The notes: generated by a model from the sequence alone, not told the origin. A stretch of DNA of 62,275 nucleotides from Desulfobacula sp. (GCA_018645325.1 JABGOU010000021.1:1-62275), one strand, 5' to 3'. Positions 36,614 to 47,230 are shown, counted from the stretch's first letter. Translations and numbers: made by a program.

Positions 36614-38108
36614 TTATATACCAGAGGATATAAAACCTTATATCATACCAAAGATTCGAAGCGGTCAATATTATAAGTGCCTGGGTTGTTCTGCCGAATA
36701 TTCAATAGATAAACTTTTATATGTATGCCCTGAGTGCAATCAGGTCCTTTTAATCCAGGATAAAAATGCCAAGTTGCTGCAAAAGATTCCCGGGAAGGTC
36801 TGGCAAAAAATATTTGATTTCAGAAAAATGCTGAAAATACCTGCATTAAAAGGGATATACCGGTACCACGAATTTATTGGACCCGGTATTCCTTTGGAAT
36901 CCATCATTTATTTAGGTGAAGGTCACACACCTGTTATTGAAGCCTGCGAAAACCTTAAAGAAATAGTTGGTCTTTCATTCTTTTATAAAAATGATGGGCA
37001 AAACCCAAGCGCTTCTTTCAAAGATCGTGGTATGGCAAGTGCTGTCTCCAGTATTAAATATCTGATCGATAAACACCTTGTATCAGATGTGATTGCAATT
37101 TGTGCGTCCACGGGAGATACCTCGGCTGCTGCTGCACTCTATGCATCTTATCTGGGGCCCTCAATCAAATCTGCAGTTCTTTTGCCCCATAAAAAAGTTA
37201 CACCCCAACAATTGTCACAGCCTCTGGGAAGCGGTGCACAGGTTTTTGAAATTCCAGGTGTCTTTGACGATTGCATGAAAATCGTAGAGCATTTATCAAC
37301 AAAGTATTCAGTGGTCCTCTTAAATTCAAAAAATGCCTGGCGAATACTCGGTCAGGAATCATATTCCTATGAGGTTGCCCAGGATTTTGACTGGGATATG
37401 AAAAACAAAGTTCTTGTGGTCCCTATTGGAAATGCAGGGAATATTTCAGCCATTATGAACGGATTTATTAAGTTTTATAAAGCTAATATCATTGACTGCC
37501 TGCCAAAGGTTATTGGTGTTCAGTCAGAGCATGCCGACCCTGTCTATCAATACTATCTTGAACCTGACGAAGCCAAAAGAAAATTTATTCCCGTGGACAC
37601 AAAACCAAGTGTAGCCCAGGCTGCAATGATCGGAAACCCGGTTTCAATGCCCAGGGTCGTAGAGATTACAAAAACATACAACTCTCTGGCCGGTTGCCGG
37701 CAGGTATTTTTCGTAAAAGTAACAGAACAGTCCATTATGGATTCCCAACTTCTGGCCAATAGAAACGGCCATATTGCCTGTACACAGGGAGGAGAATGCC
37801 TTGCCGGACTTGTTAAAGCCTTGAAAAAAAATATTGTTACAAAAAAGGAAACTGCCATACTTGATGCAACTGCACATGCCATTAAATTTTCCGAATTTCA
37901 AGACCTTTATTTTAATTCAAAAATACCTGAAGACTATAAAATTGATTCTGACCTGAGCAACATCAATCAGCCCTTTCTGATACTACCGGATGATCCAACG
38001 ATAATTCCATCACAAAAAAAACGTCTGGGAGAAATAGATTTTCAGAAATTTATTAAAGACATCTCCGGAAAAATAGCCAAAAAATTGGATTTAACGACAC
38101 CTTTATGA
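36603..38108 (+). CDS. thrC: Threonine synthase
   Basis: 501 residues. PLP enzyme converting O-phosphohomoserine to threonine. An N-terminal four-Cys ribbon (CLGCSAEYS ... CPECNQVL, about 22-45) precedes the fold II PLP domain. The PLP lysine is in [14 protein letters not shown] (about 140), and the phosphate-binding loop in [17 protein letters not shown]. It is translationally coupled to serS and followed 3 bp later by an exported LysM-like protein. Confidence 0.93.
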   Translation: MMLDYIPEDIKPYIIPKIRSGQYYKCLGCSAEYSIDKLLYVCPECNQVLLIQDKNAKLLQKIPGKVWQKIFDFRKMLKIPALKGIYRYHEFIGPGIPLESIIYLGEGHTPVIEACENLKEIVGLSFFYKNDGQNPSASFKDRGMASAVSSIKYLIDKHLVSDVIAICASTGDTSAAAALYASYLGPSIKSAVLLPHKKVTPQQLSQPLGSGAQVFEIPGVFDDCMKIVEHLSTKYSVVLLNSKNAWRILGQESYSYEVAQDFDWDMKNKVLVVPIGNAGNISAIMNGFIKFYKANIIDCLPKVIGVQSEHADPVYQYYLEPDEAKRKFIPVDTKPSVAQAAMIGNPVSMPRVVEITKTYNSLAGCRQVFFVKVTEQSIMDSQLLANRNGHIACTQGGECLAGLVKALKKNIVTKKETAILDATAHAIKFSEFQDLYFNSKIPEDYKIDSDLSNINQPFLILPDDPTIIPSQKKRLGEIDFQKFIKDISGKIAKKLDLTTPL

Positions 38109-38111
38109 TTC

Positions 38112-39590
38112 ATGAAAAAATTTATTTATTTTAAACTATTCATTTTCGCAGGTTTAATTCTCTTTATTTCAAGTGTATTACCATTTTCAGCCCTTTCTAA
38201 ATCCAGCAGTGTTAAAACCTCTTACAAACGATATTCAATTTTTAAATATAATAATGAGGATATCCTTTGTGAACCTTATATTGTCGAAGAAGGCGACTGG
38301 TTATACAATATTTTCCAGAAAAAAGGTGAACTCTCTATAAAAAATTTCTCCCAGTTCTTAAACATCTTTAAAGGAATCAATCCAAAAATAAAAAATATTG
38401 ATGCAATCAAGTCGGATATCCGTATTCTTATTCCGTTAAAAAAGGTAGGAAAAGGAGAATATGACCAAAGAACAACTGGTAATATTGATGTCCCTGTCAT
38501 CGAATTTTCAACCATGCCCAAAGGACTGAATCTGAGACAATTCACAAAAAAACACAAAATTGAAAAAGGAGAAACAGTTTCCAGCCTGGTGGATAAAGAT
38601 TTTTTTAAAAAAGGAGGGGGTATATCAAAGGCAGGGCTAAAGGCTTTACAACTGGTCAACCCTGATATAAATAATATCCATATTATTTATGAAGGCGATG
38701 ATATTTATCTGCCCGATCCTTCCATAAAATTAGAACCATGGTTTAAGCTTTTTGTCTCAGGAAAATCAGCAAAACAAAAAATGAAAACCAATAGCAAAAC
38801 AGCAAAACAATTCAAATTAGAAACAAGTAACCTTCTGGCATTAAAAAAATATGCTTCACTTGTGAACGGAACCCTGTTAAATAGCGGCAAAATGTATTTT
38901 CCTGATAAAAATAATTTAACCGGGGTTATTGATTTATCGTCAACTCCTGTTATTGATACCAAAGATGGTTCTAAAATACTTATTCTCTCAGACTATCATT
39001 TGAGTGACGAATTGTTAAAAATTATACAGGCCCATTGGAAGGGCATGAAAATTCAATTACTATCTGAAATTATAGATAAATCGAGAAATGCTGATGGAAA
39101 AAAAATATTGGAAAAAAATAATGGAATCATTGAATATAAAAAAATTATTGAGATAATCCTTTTACAAACAAAGTATACTTATATTCCAAATTCAAAATTA
39201 CAGTTTATGTTTAATAGTATTCCTCTTGAGGCAAACTTTGGAAGAGTTATCAGGAAAGATACAAAAGACTTGTTGATTAATTTCGGATTAGTTTATGGAT
39301 CTGGTTTAGAAATCCTTAAAAGACAAGAATTTAAAATTATTTCCATATCTCCTGAATTGACAATACCTGAACTTGCTGAAAAACTATTCTCAAATCTTGG
39401 TTATGCAACATGGAAGAACCCATCTTTTTATAGTGAAAAGGCCATTGAAAACATAAATGGTCTTTATGCTGCTAAAGGCCCGGATAAATTATTTATTCCT
39501 TTTAAACCATTAAACCTAAATGCTTTTGCATATCTTAAACAAGAGGGAGTAAAAATTTTATCCATGAAAAATAAAACCCAGGCTCAATAG
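38112..39590 (+). CDS. Exported protein with two LysM-like segments
   Basis: 492 residues. An N-terminal signal sequence (about 8-29, ending before SKSSSVKTSY) sends it across the inner membrane. Two segments resemble LysM repeats: IVEEGDWLYNIFQKKGE...IRILIPL (about 57-110) and HKIEKGETVSSLVDKDFF...DDIYLPD (about 148-205). A third weaker one may lie at the C-terminus (ISPELTIPELAEKLFSNLGY). LysM repeats bind peptidoglycan. The rest has no family I recognise. It sits between thrC and a TPR lipoprotein and reads toward pilQ, so a role in pilus passage through the wall is possible but unproven. Confidence 0.7.
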   Translation: MKKFIYFKLFIFAGLILFISSVLPFSALSKSSSVKTSYKRYSIFKYNNEDILCEPYIVEEGDWLYNIFQKKGELSIKNFSQFLNIFKGINPKIKNIDAIKSDIRILIPLKKVGKGEYDQRTTGNIDVPVIEFSTMPKGLNLRQFTKKHKIEKGETVSSLVDKDFFKKGGGISKAGLKALQLVNPDINNIHIIYEGDDIYLPDPSIKLEPWFKLFVSGKSAKQKMKTNSKTAKQFKLETSNLLALKKYASLVNGTLLNSGKMYFPDKNNLTGVIDLSSTPVIDTKDGSKILILSDYHLSDELLKIIQAHWKGMKIQLLSEIIDKSRNADGKKILEKNNGIIEYKKIIEIILLQTKYTYIPNSKLQFMFNSIPLEANFGRVIRKDTKDLLINFGLVYGSGLEILKRQEFKIISISPELTIPELAEKLFSNLGYATWKNPSFYSEKAIENINGLYAAKGPDKLFIPFKPLNLNAFAYLKQEGVKILSMKNKTQAQ

Positions 39591-39605
39591 AAGGGAAATA
39601 CCTTT

Positions 39606-40361
39606 ATGAAAAAACTTATTTTTGTATTTTTTGTCTTCCTTTTTCTGGTATCCTGCTCTTCTAAATATATGGATATGGAAAATAAAAAAGAAAATGCAGT
39701 TGCACTCCAGAGGATTGGGGAGGCACACTATAATTCCGGCAAATATACTGCCGCATTAAAGAGTCTTCTAGAAGCCCATCAAATACTGCCTGACGATCCT
39801 TATCTTAATAACAGCCTTGGACTAGTTTATCTGGCCAAGGAAAGATATGATCTTGCAGAAAACAGTTTTAAAAAAGCATTGGACTTTAAATCAGACTATA
39901 TTCACGCAAAAAATCATCTTGGGGCCGTATATCTTAAGAATAAACAATGGGATCTTGCAATTCAGTGTTTTAAAGAAGCTTCCGAGAATCTTTTATATGC
40001 CACTCCTGAGATATCTTTTTCAAATCTTGGATGGGCATATTTTCATAAAAAAATGTACAATACTGCTAAAAGTTATTTTATTAAATCCTTGGAAATCAGA
40101 CCAAATTTTTTAGTTGCTGTCCATGGACTTGCATCCATTTATATTGAGACCGGGTACCACATCCAAGCCATTGATGTTCTCCAGCATGCCCTGGAAAAGA
40201 ATCCTGGAGCTGGTATTATTCACTCTGATCTGGCAAAAGTTCATGAAGCTTTGAAAAATTTTGATAAAGCCAGAAAATCCTGGAATATTGTTATTAAATT
40301 AGAACCGGCCACATCACCCCTTGCCAGAGAAGCACAGAAAAGACTTTTTAATTTAAATTAA
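39606..40361 (+). CDS. TPR lipoprotein, PilF/PilW-like candidate
   Basis: 251 residues. The signal peptide ends in a lipobox (FLVSC, Cys at about 17), so it is predicted to be lipidated. About six tetratricopeptide repeats follow, for example AVALQRIGEAHYNSGKYTAA, YLNNSLGLVYLAKERYDLAE and HAKNHLGAVYLKNKQWDLAI. TPR lipoproteins of this size (PilF/PilW) help PilQ reach and assemble in the outer membrane. It is convergent with pilQ, 8 bp away, which supports that role, but general TPR proteins are common. Confidence 0.75.
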   Translation: MKKLIFVFFVFLFLVSCSSKYMDMENKKENAVALQRIGEAHYNSGKYTAALKSLLEAHQILPDDPYLNNSLGLVYLAKERYDLAENSFKKALDFKSDYIHAKNHLGAVYLKNKQWDLAIQCFKEASENLLYATPEISFSNLGWAYFHKKMYNTAKSYFIKSLEIRPNFLVAVHGLASIYIETGYHIQAIDVLQHALEKNPGAGIIHSDLAKVHEALKNFDKARKSWNIVIKLEPATSPLAREAQKRLFNLN

Positions 40362-40369
40362 TCCGTTGT

Positions 40370-42697
40370 TCACTGTGTAGTTCTTTTTTGCTCCAGCTGA
40401 ACAATTGACGGTGTTATAAAAATTAAGAGTTCATTCCTTTTATCCTTATCAATATCCGTCCTGAAAAGTTTTCCTAAAAAAGGAATCCCAGAGAGGAAAG
40501 GTGTCCCTGAACTGCTCCTATTATCCGTTGTTTTTACAATTCCGCCAATGACAATGGTATCGTTATTATTTATTAAAAGTTCAGTTTTTGCTTCATTTGT
40601 TGAAAGGGAGGGTATCCCATTTGTAACAGAGTCAATATCATTTTTAGTCAAAGAAACTATTATTCCAATTCTTTTATCCGGTGTCACATGTGGCGTGACT
40701 TCCAACAGCAAGTCAATATTTTTAAATTTAACAGAAGAGCCACCAGTATCATCACGCTCAAGATATGCATATTCAAGGCCTTGTTTTATTGTTGCAATTT
40801 TATTATCAAGGGTAAGGATTCGAGGTGAAGAAACAACTTTAATATCACCCTTTATTTCAGATGCTGCTATTTGTGCACTCATGCTTAAAAAATTGGAGCC
40901 TAAAATTCTATAAAAATTAAATGCGCCCGCATTGGCAGGTGATGCAATCGGGCTATTTAAAGCGACAGTGAAGTCATTTGATTTACCTGTGTATTCAGTT
41001 TGACTTTTTTCAAAGCCCAAACCAAGCCCAAGCTCCCTTGAAAAATCTTTGGTCACCTCAACTACTTTTGCCTCGATCATGATCTGGGGGGTAACTTTAT
41101 CTAACCTGAAAATAATTTCCCGGGCCTGATCAATTTTTGCCTGGGTATCAGTTATAATGACCATATTGGTTCGTTTATCAACGCTTATTTTGCCCCTGTT
41201 TTTTGTTAGTATTTGGTCTATATGTGGTTTGATATCAGTTGATACATCAGAATAATTTACCGGTATATACTCTGTGACCAATGGCTCTAAACTTTTTTTC
41301 TGCTCCAAGGATTTTTGCCTGGCAACAATAGTTTCCTGCATCAATTTTTCTTCTTTGTTCAATGTCTCTATTGTTGCAATCCGTATAACATTTCCTTCTT
41401 TTTTAATACCAAGGTTATTCATTTTTAAAACAAGGTCCAGGACCTGATCCCATGGAACCGGATTTTCAAGGGTTAAGGTCACTTTTCCTTGAACATTTCT
41501 GTCGATTGCAAAATTAAGTTTTCCGACACTTCTAAGTATCCTGAATACATTTTTAATATCAGTGTCATAAAAATCCAGCTTGATTTTTTCACCCGTATAT
41601 TTTTTTTCCGATCCAAAATTTACTTCTTGCCTGCTTTGTTTTTTATCTACAACTAACACGGGTTCTTCAGTCAGACCTTCATTGTGTCCATTGGTCTCAA
41701 TTATTTTAGACTGGTGTTCTTTGGATAATTTTTTATTTACTTTATTAAAAACAGGGGGGGCTACATCAGATGCCTCAAAAAACAATGAAAGCATATTTTG
41801 ATTCTGAACAATTCGATAGGGTACCTGATCCCTTATTTTTATCTTGATTTTAGAATTTGTTTCCACCCCTGGAACCTGAACCGGCATTAACTCTTCAACT
41901 GCTGATTGGAAATATTGAGTTAAAAGTGGACGTTTATGATACTCAGGGATTTTTGTATTATAAAGATTTAAAATTAGAATATTATTGTCATAGTCCTCAG
42001 TTATATCATATTTTACAGGATGATCTGTTTGAATTACTATGTCTGATTTCCCGTCTTGCACGGTATTAAATTCAATATGGGTCATAGTTGCGGTTCTATC
42101 TGGAATAACAATTGTCTTTTCATATACCGGCTTTTCCTGGGAATGCTTATCCTCCAACACACCCGAGGGCTCGACCACCTTATTGTCGCTGGTTTGATTT
42201 TCCATCTTATTGTCGAAAAGTGTTACCTTTAAAATATTATCATATTCATTCACTTCATAATAAAGGTCCTGCTTTAATAAAATTTCAACTTTTGCAGTTG
42301 CCATCTCTTCATCAACATAGCTAACAATTAAATCATCAATGCTGTCATTTTCAGGAACAACCATCTTAAAATCTTCGACAATTTTGGTTTCTGGAAAATA
42401 AATAGCAATTCCAAAAGGAAAGGATTGTTTTATGGATGTATAAACTAATTTTTGGTTCCCTTGAATAATAATCTCAACAGGCTGTTTTTCCAGTTCAACT
42501 TTGACAGCATTTATCTGTTTATCCCCTGGTAAAAAAGCAATTTTATCTGATTTTTCAGAATTTACCTGTCTTTGCTCAATTTTTTTAACGGCTTTAGTTT
42601 TGGGGATAACACATCCGGCAAAAAGGGAAGCCGCCAAAAAAATGCCTATTATTTTATTCATCGTATTCATTTTTTTTCTCATCTGGGGGAAAAGCAT
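40370..42697 (-). CDS. pilQ: Type IV pilus secretin PilQ
   Basis: About 775 residues from the ATG at 42697, chosen because AAGGA lies 5 nt upstream and it starts 1 nt after the pilP stop. It forms the outer-membrane ring through which the pilus passes. The signal sequence ends in SLFAGC, a lipobox-like site, unusual for PilQ. AMIN-type beta domains (about 60-330) are followed by the STN domain (IKLDFYDTDIKNVFRILRSV), a secretin N-domain (YIPVNYSDVSTDIKPHID) and the secretin barrel with VEVTKDFSRELGLGLGF and the C-terminal IPFLGKLFRTD. It is the last gene of pilMNOPQ. Confidence 0.95.
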   Translation of the reverse strand: MLFPQMRKKMNTMNKIIGIFLAASLFAGCVIPKTKAVKKIEQRQVNSEKSDKIAFLPGDKQINAVKVELEKQPVEIIIQGNQKLVYTSIKQSFPFGIAIYFPETKIVEDFKMVVPENDSIDDLIVSYVDEEMATAKVEILLKQDLYYEVNEYDNILKVTLFDNKMENQTSDNKVVEPSGVLEDKHSQEKPVYEKTIVIPDRTATMTHIEFNTVQDGKSDIVIQTDHPVKYDITEDYDNNILILNLYNTKIPEYHKRPLLTQYFQSAVEELMPVQVPGVETNSKIKIKIRDQVPYRIVQNQNMLSLFFEASDVAPPVFNKVNKKLSKEHQSKIIETNGHNEGLTEEPVLVVDKKQSRQEVNFGSEKKYTGEKIKLDFYDTDIKNVFRILRSVGKLNFAIDRNVQGKVTLTLENPVPWDQVLDLVLKMNNLGIKKEGNVIRIATIETLNKEEKLMQETIVARQKSLEQKKSLEPLVTEYIPVNYSDVSTDIKPHIDQILTKNRGKISVDKRTNMVIITDTQAKIDQAREIIFRLDKVTPQIMIEAKVVEVTKDFSRELGLGLGFEKSQTEYTGKSNDFTVALNSPIASPANAGAFNFYRILGSNFLSMSAQIAASEIKGDIKVVSSPRILTLDNKIATIKQGLEYAYLERDDTGGSSVKFKNIDLLLEVTPHVTPDKRIGIIVSLTKNDIDSVTNGIPSLSTNEAKTELLINNNDTIVIGGIVKTTDNRSSSGTPFLSGIPFLGKLFRTDIDKDKRNELLIFITPSIVQLEQKRTTQ

Positions 42698-42698
42698 A

Positions 42699-43292
42699 TT
42701 ATTCCTTATCCTCAATTTTATTAAGTTTTATTTCCAGAACATGCTCTTTGAGCCTTCCTTTATAATCCTTAACCAGTTCCTTTATCACAATGCTGCTATC
42801 TTTAATCTCAGATACTTTTCCCTGGTTTTTCCCTATATAAGTACCGATCCCCACCTCATAACCTTTACCATTAGCTTCTTCTACCATTGCAATACGTCTG
42901 TTTTTCATAATAATGACTGCTACCAGGCGAATTTGGTTTACACCGATCTTTTCAAGGGGGGTTAAAATTCTTTTTGGACGTTCAATTACTAAGGAACGGT
43001 TTTCTTCTGGTTTCTCCTGGATTAGTGACTCAAAAGGATCAATTTTGCCTTGGTAATCATACTTAACAACCTTTTGTTTATCTTTTTTTTGTTTTAAAAT
43101 CTGAATATTATTTTTTGGATTTAATGTATTTTTTTTAACTTTATTTTGAGATGAGGGCTGAGATGTTATTTTACCCGAAATTACACTTGGAGCCGGTTTC
43201 TTTTCTGCACGAGGCTTATCATCACATGCAAATATCAAAGAAATAAACCCGGATACAAGTGCTAATAAAATTATCTTTGATGCAGATGTCAT
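42699..43292 (-). CDS. pilP: Type IV pilus assembly lipoprotein PilP
   Basis: 197 residues. The signal peptide ends at a lipobox (SLIFAC, Cys at about 23). A charged low-complexity linker (about 25-95) leads to the PilP domain: GKIDPFESL, RILTPLEKIGVNQIRLVAVI, AMVEEANGKGYEVGIGTYIG and LKEHVLEIKL. PilP bridges the PilNO inner-membrane platform to PilQ. It starts 22 bp after pilO and its stop is 1 nt from the pilQ start. Confidence 0.93.
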   Translation of the reverse strand: MTSASKIILLALVSGFISLIFACDDKPRAEKKPAPSVISGKITSQPSSQNKVKKNTLNPKNNIQILKQKKDKQKVVKYDYQGKIDPFESLIQEKPEENRSLVIERPKRILTPLEKIGVNQIRLVAVIIMKNRRIAMVEEANGKGYEVGIGTYIGKNQGKVSEIKDSSIVIKELVKDYKGRLKEHVLEIKLNKIEDKE

Positions 43293-43314
43293 TGTAAATT
43301 CTTTTTTTTAATCC

Positions 43315-43959
43315 CTATTTCTTTTTTCTTTTTTTATTACTTTTATCAGTTGATTCTTCTTTTTCAACAAACATATAGGTAACAGCCTTGCAACTCATTT
43401 CTAATAAGTCGCCCTCTTTTTTACTTTTCACTTCAACATTATTTATATTCACAATTCTGTTAAGATTCTTAACTTGAAAGAAAAAATCCGTAATTTGATG
43501 ATACCTGCCCTGGACTTTTATAGAAAAAGGAATTTCTTTAAAAAACTCTTTATTAACTTCATTGGTAGGCTGGAACAGATGAAAGGCAAGGCCTGCATCG
43601 CTTCCTGCTTTGGAAATACTTGTCAACAATGATGGAATCTCACGTTTATCAGGAAGAGCTTTCATTGCCAGGTTAAATTCTTCAGTTTTTTGTGCCATTA
43701 TTGCTTCATATTTTTTAATCTTGGAAGCTCTTTTCTTATATACGGAAAGCTTTTTAAGCCGGGTTGCATAATTATTTTCTTCTTTTTTTAATTCAGTGTG
43801 TTTTGGCATAAAAACAAAATATGAATAAGCACCTCCGATAGCAGTGAATATTATAAAATATATAAGCACCCATTGCATTTTTGTAAGCGCACCGAGTTTT
43901 TCAAAAAACTGGTTCAATCTTTTTCTTACTTCATTAGTTTTACTTTTTCCTTTGGTCAT
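43315..43959 (-). CDS. pilO: Type IV pilus inner-membrane protein PilO
   Basis: About 214 residues from the ATG at 43959, chosen for its AAGGG site and because it follows the pilN stop; the longer frame from 44025 would overlap pilN. One membrane helix (about 27-47, WVLIYFIIFTAIGGAYSYF), then a coiled coil and the ferredoxin-like periplasmic fold (PDKREIPSLLTSISKAGSDA; FHLFQPTNEV; PFSIKVQGRYHQITDFF). It forms heterodimers with PilN. The C-terminus ends in a Lys-rich tail. Confidence 0.92.
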   Translation of the reverse strand: MTKGKSKTNEVRKRLNQFFEKLGALTKMQWVLIYFIIFTAIGGAYSYFVFMPKHTELKKEENNYATRLKKLSVYKKRASKIKKYEAIMAQKTEEFNLAMKALPDKREIPSLLTSISKAGSDAGLAFHLFQPTNEVNKEFFKEIPFSIKVQGRYHQITDFFFQVKNLNRIVNINNVEVKSKKEGDLLEMSCKAVTYMFVEKEESTDKSNKKRKKK

Positions 43960-43966
43960 TCTGCCC

Positions 43967-44542
43967 TTACTTTGATTTAACCTGTTTCTCTTCTTTTGGT
44001 TGTTCTTTAGTACAAAGCAATTCAAATGATTTTAACATAATACCATCTTTATATTTTTTTATTTTTGCTGCTTTTAAATCAACTTTGCCAAATATTGAAG
44101 AATTTTCAAGTTTTTCCATAAAATCAGCAATGGTAGGATTATCAAATGCAATCCCTTTTATGGTAACTTTATCTTCATTTGTTTCAAAACTCTCAAGCCA
44201 CATTCGCTCGGGAACAATAAGATTTGTCATACCATCAAATAAAATCAGCTGTTTTCCTGTCTGTTTCTTCAACGAAGAGACTATTTCAAGCTTTTCTTCG
44301 AGGATTTTCAGATCTTTTTTTATTTTACCTACCCGATCAGCCTTTTTTTTATATTTTAAAATTTGATGGTTGACTTGTTTTGTTTTTTCTTTGATTGACA
44401 AAATTTGTTTATTCATAACCATTGTGTACCAGACTAATGTCACAATGGTTAAAAAAAATAACAAAAACAAAATGGATATCTGCTTCCTGATATTCTCTTT
44501 TTTTCTGGCAACTCTAAATGGTAAAAGATTAATTCTTATCAT
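43967..44542 (-). CDS. pilN: Type IV pilus inner-membrane protein PilN
   Basis: 191 residues. It begins with MIRINLLPFR, the conserved PilN N-terminus that binds PilM in the cytoplasm. One membrane helix follows (about 24-44), then a coiled coil and a periplasmic ferredoxin-like domain (MTNLIVPERMWLESFETNED; NPTIADFMEKLENSSIFG). It overlaps pilM by 4 bp, so translation is coupled. Confidence 0.94.
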   Translation of the reverse strand: MIRINLLPFRVARKKENIRKQISILFLLFFLTIVTLVWYTMVMNKQILSIKEKTKQVNHQILKYKKKADRVGKIKKDLKILEEKLEIVSSLKKQTGKQLILFDGMTNLIVPERMWLESFETNEDKVTIKGIAFDNPTIADFMEKLENSSIFGKVDLKAAKIKKYKDGIMLKSFELLCTKEQPKEEKQVKSK

Positions 44543-45600
44543 TTATCATCCACTCGTCTTAGTGCAAGCCCTATAGCTATAGGTGCCAGGGGGCCTATCC
44601 GGGTTATAAAAGAGTCAGAAAATTTTTTTTCATTTACCAAAATGGCTTCAAACGGATTAATAATTGATACCTCGGCATCCAGTTCAGATAAAAGGAGATC
44701 TTTAAATCCTTTAATAAAAACGCCTCCACCACTCAAAACAATTTTTCCAATTGTATCATAATCGCCAGATGCCTGATAAGTATTCACCACCTCACAAATT
44801 TCAGCACACCAATCCTGTGAGATGCTATTGCATATCTCCTGAATTTTATCCTGGTCCACAATATCATTTGTGCCACCACCATTCACTATTTGTTCTGCTT
44901 CATCCTCGCTTATATCAAATTGACTGGAAATCTCTTCAATAATCTGATTTGTTCCAGATACAGTATCCCTCATCATTAAAGATGTTTTTTCCTTCAATAT
45001 GTTTAAAGAAGTTTTTGATGCTCCTATATCAACCAGCAAGATAGTTTCCTCCTGGCTTTCAGATGGCAGTATATCGTAAGCATTTTGAAGAGCAAAAGTA
45101 TCAACATCAATTATTTTTGGGTAAAGTCCTGCCATATGAATCAAATCAATATATTCTTCCACCAGATCTTTTTTAACAGCAACCACTAATACACTCATCT
45201 GATCATTAGAAAATCCGCTTTTATCCAGAACTTGATAATCGATATTGACATCATCAATATCATAGGGAATATATTGTTCCGATTCAGAATATATTGTATC
45301 ATGGAGCTTTTTTTCAGGTCTGGTGGATATATTAATTGTTTTAATTACGACCGAATGGCCGCCAGTTGATATGGCAACATTTTTCTCATGGATTTTTTCA
45401 GATTTAAAAAGTGCTCGAATTTCTCCTGCAAGGCCATCCATATCAATAATGCGGCCTTCAACAATGGTACCAGGTGCAATCCGGGTCATCCCAAATTTAT
45501 GCAGGGAAACACCTTTCCCGCTTATTTTGAGTTCAGCCGCCTTAATACACGAAGAGCCGATATCCAAACCGACAAGATGATCTTTTTTCCCAAATATCAT
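44539..45600 (-). CDS. pilM: Type IV pilus actin-like protein PilM
   Basis: 353 residues, cytoplasmic FtsA/actin-like ATPase. Motifs: VGLDIGSSCIKAAEL at the N-terminus, STGGHSVVIKTI, ESEQYIPYDIDDVNIDYQVL, the second phosphate loop LVDIGASKTSLNI and the adenosine motif IVLSGGGVFIKGFKDLL. It binds the PilN N-terminus and links the pilus platform to the motor. It is the first gene of pilMNOPQ; a sensor kinase gene lies divergently 200 bp away. Confidence 0.95.
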   Translation of the reverse strand: MIFGKKDHLVGLDIGSSCIKAAELKISGKGVSLHKFGMTRIAPGTIVEGRIIDMDGLAGEIRALFKSEKIHEKNVAISTGGHSVVIKTINISTRPEKKLHDTIYSESEQYIPYDIDDVNIDYQVLDKSGFSNDQMSVLVVAVKKDLVEEYIDLIHMAGLYPKIIDVDTFALQNAYDILPSESQEETILLVDIGASKTSLNILKEKTSLMMRDTVSGTNQIIEEISSQFDISEDEAEQIVNGGGTNDIVDQDKIQEICNSISQDWCAEICEVVNTYQASGDYDTIGKIVLSGGGVFIKGFKDLLLSELDAEVSIINPFEAILVNEKKFSDSFITRIGPLAPIAIGLALRRVDDK

Positions 45601-45666
45601 ATACTTTCACAATAATTAAGGTAAAGCCAATGTTACTTAGGTTATTGTATTTTGCAATTTTTTATA

Positions 45667-45695
45667 TTGATTACTCCCGTCAATATGACTATACT
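45667..45695 (+). promoter_or_regulatory. Sigma-70-type promoter with overlapping inverted repeat
   Basis: TTGATT (45667-45672) and TATACT (45690-45695) are separated by 17 bp and point to the sensor kinase gene, with a leader of about 100 nt. A perfect 7-bp dyad, ATATTGA and TCAATAT, 9 bp apart (45664-45686), overlaps the -35 and spacer. It lies in the divergent pilM/kinase gap, where a bound regulator could affect both directions. Predicted only. Confidence 0.45.
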
Positions 45696-45802
45696 TTGAT
45701 CCGAAATTGCTGTAAAGTCAAGTCCTATAGTACCTTGTGCCAAACTAATAGCAAGAAATGGATAGATTTGTCAAACTCAAATACTAAGTGATTGTGAAAT
45801 AA

Positions 45803-47218
45803 ATGTTACAAAAATTAAATGACTTACAGGGCTTAAAATCTTTCAGGCTGGTCAAATTTTTCACATTCACCTCCCTTGTGATAATGTTCACTGCGACCAT
45901 TACTATCTCAGCTTTAAATGCCCACTGGGTAAGAAATATTCTTCTGGAAAAAAGTAAGGAATATGATTCACTCCTTGTTGAAAATCTCAACCATCAGATC
46001 ATTTCCAGATTTATGCTCCCTGTATTATTACGATACAAAGAGATCAGGCTGCGAGAAGAAAATCAATTCCTTCTGATGGACAAAGTTGTTCGATCAACCC
46101 TGCATAGTTTTAATGTTGAAATGGTTACCCTTTATGATAATAACAATATCATTTCCTATAGCTTTGATCCTGATAGAATAGGACAGGAAAACGCCGGTGG
46201 TGTCCATTACGATAAAGCAATGAAAAAAGAAACAAGTTCCAGACTCATTCAACAGGGCAGTTTTTTGGAGCTGTTTTTCTCCTTTCCCCAGGAAACAAAA
46301 ATTATTACTTTTGCACCCTTAAGGGCTGAAAAACAGACACCATCTGACCTGGCCGACCGGGTTCTAGGGGTTGTTGAAATTGTCCGGGATGTTTCAAATG
46401 ATTATAAAAAAGTATTTAAGCTTCAAGGGCTCATTGTTGGCTCCTGCTTCATTATTATGGGAGGACTTTTCATAGTACTTCGTTTTGTTGTTAAGCATGG
46501 AGAAAAAATTATAGAGCGAAGGGCTGAAGAAAGGCTTAAGCTTGAAGAAAAACTTCGCCAGGCGGAACACTTGTCAGCTATTGGTGAAATGACTGCAGGA
46601 GTATCGCATGAAATCAGAAATCCCCTGGGGATTATAAAAAGCAGTGCCCAATTATTAAAGAAGCAAATGGAAAAATTAGGAACCACAAGCAGTATCCCCG
46701 ATATTATTGTAGAAGAATCTGCCAGGCTGGATAATATTATTACGGACTTTCTGGATTTTGCCAAGCCTAAAATACCGGATCTTCATCCCTGCCGGATTGA
46801 AGAAATCATAGAAAAAAACATTGTCTATCTTTCTCCAAGGATAGAAGATTATAATTTGAATATCATCAAAGAAATATCAAAAAATTTGCCTGAAATAATG
46901 GCTGACAGTGCCATGCTTCACCAAGCATTCTTAAATATTTTTATTAATGCATTCCAATCATTAAAGCGCAATGGCTGTCTTACCATAAGAATCAAATATG
47001 ATTCCGGCAATATTGTTATCAATTTTCTTGATAACGGGGATGGGATTCCTGAAGAGATCTTAAAAAAAATATGGACTCCCTTTTTTACGACAAAAGATAC
47101 TGGAACCGGCCTGGGCCTTGGAATTGTAAAAAATATGATCGAAGCCCACAAAGGAATAATCAGCATCACTAATACTAATCCAAAGGGTGCGAATGTGGAA
47201 ATTAGGCTTCCGGTTTAG
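45803..47218 (+). CDS. Membrane sensor histidine kinase (ZraS/AtoS-like) next to pilMNOPQ
   Basis: 471 residues. Two membrane helices (about 18-40 and 208-230) enclose an extracytoplasmic sensor domain of about 165 residues ([20 protein letters not shown]). There is no clear HAMP or PAS; a coiled coil links directly to HisKA with [19 protein letters not shown]. The HATPase domain has N box [10 protein letters not shown]1 [10 protein letters not shown] and G2 GTGLGLGIV. The gene for its likely partner, a sigma-54 response regulator, begins 12 bp downstream. It is divergent from pilM but does not have the six-helix layout of PilS, so a role in pilus control is a guess from position. Confidence 0.92.
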   Translation: MLQKLNDLQGLKSFRLVKFFTFTSLVIMFTATITISALNAHWVRNILLEKSKEYDSLLVENLNHQIISRFMLPVLLRYKEIRLREENQFLLMDKVVRSTLHSFNVEMVTLYDNNNIISYSFDPDRIGQENAGGVHYDKAMKKETSSRLIQQGSFLELFFSFPQETKIITFAPLRAEKQTPSDLADRVLGVVEIVRDVSNDYKKVFKLQGLIVGSCFIIMGGLFIVLRFVVKHGEKIIERRAEERLKLEEKLRQAEHLSAIGEMTAGVSHEIRNPLGIIKSSAQLLKKQMEKLGTTSSIPDIIVEESARLDNIITDFLDFAKPKIPDLHPCRIEEIIEKNIVYLSPRIEDYNLNIIKEISKNLPEIMADSAMLHQAFLNIFINAFQSLKRNGCLTIRIKYDSGNIVINFLDNGDGIPEEILKKIWTPFFTTKDTGTGLGLGIVKNMIEAHKGIISITNTNPKGANVEIRLPV

Positions 47219-47230
47219 GAGAATAATAGC

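Noticed and set aside
45733-45743. TTGGCACAAGG on the minus strand before pilM, a possible sigma-54 -24 element
   Set aside because: The -12 half (TTGC at the right distance) is missing.
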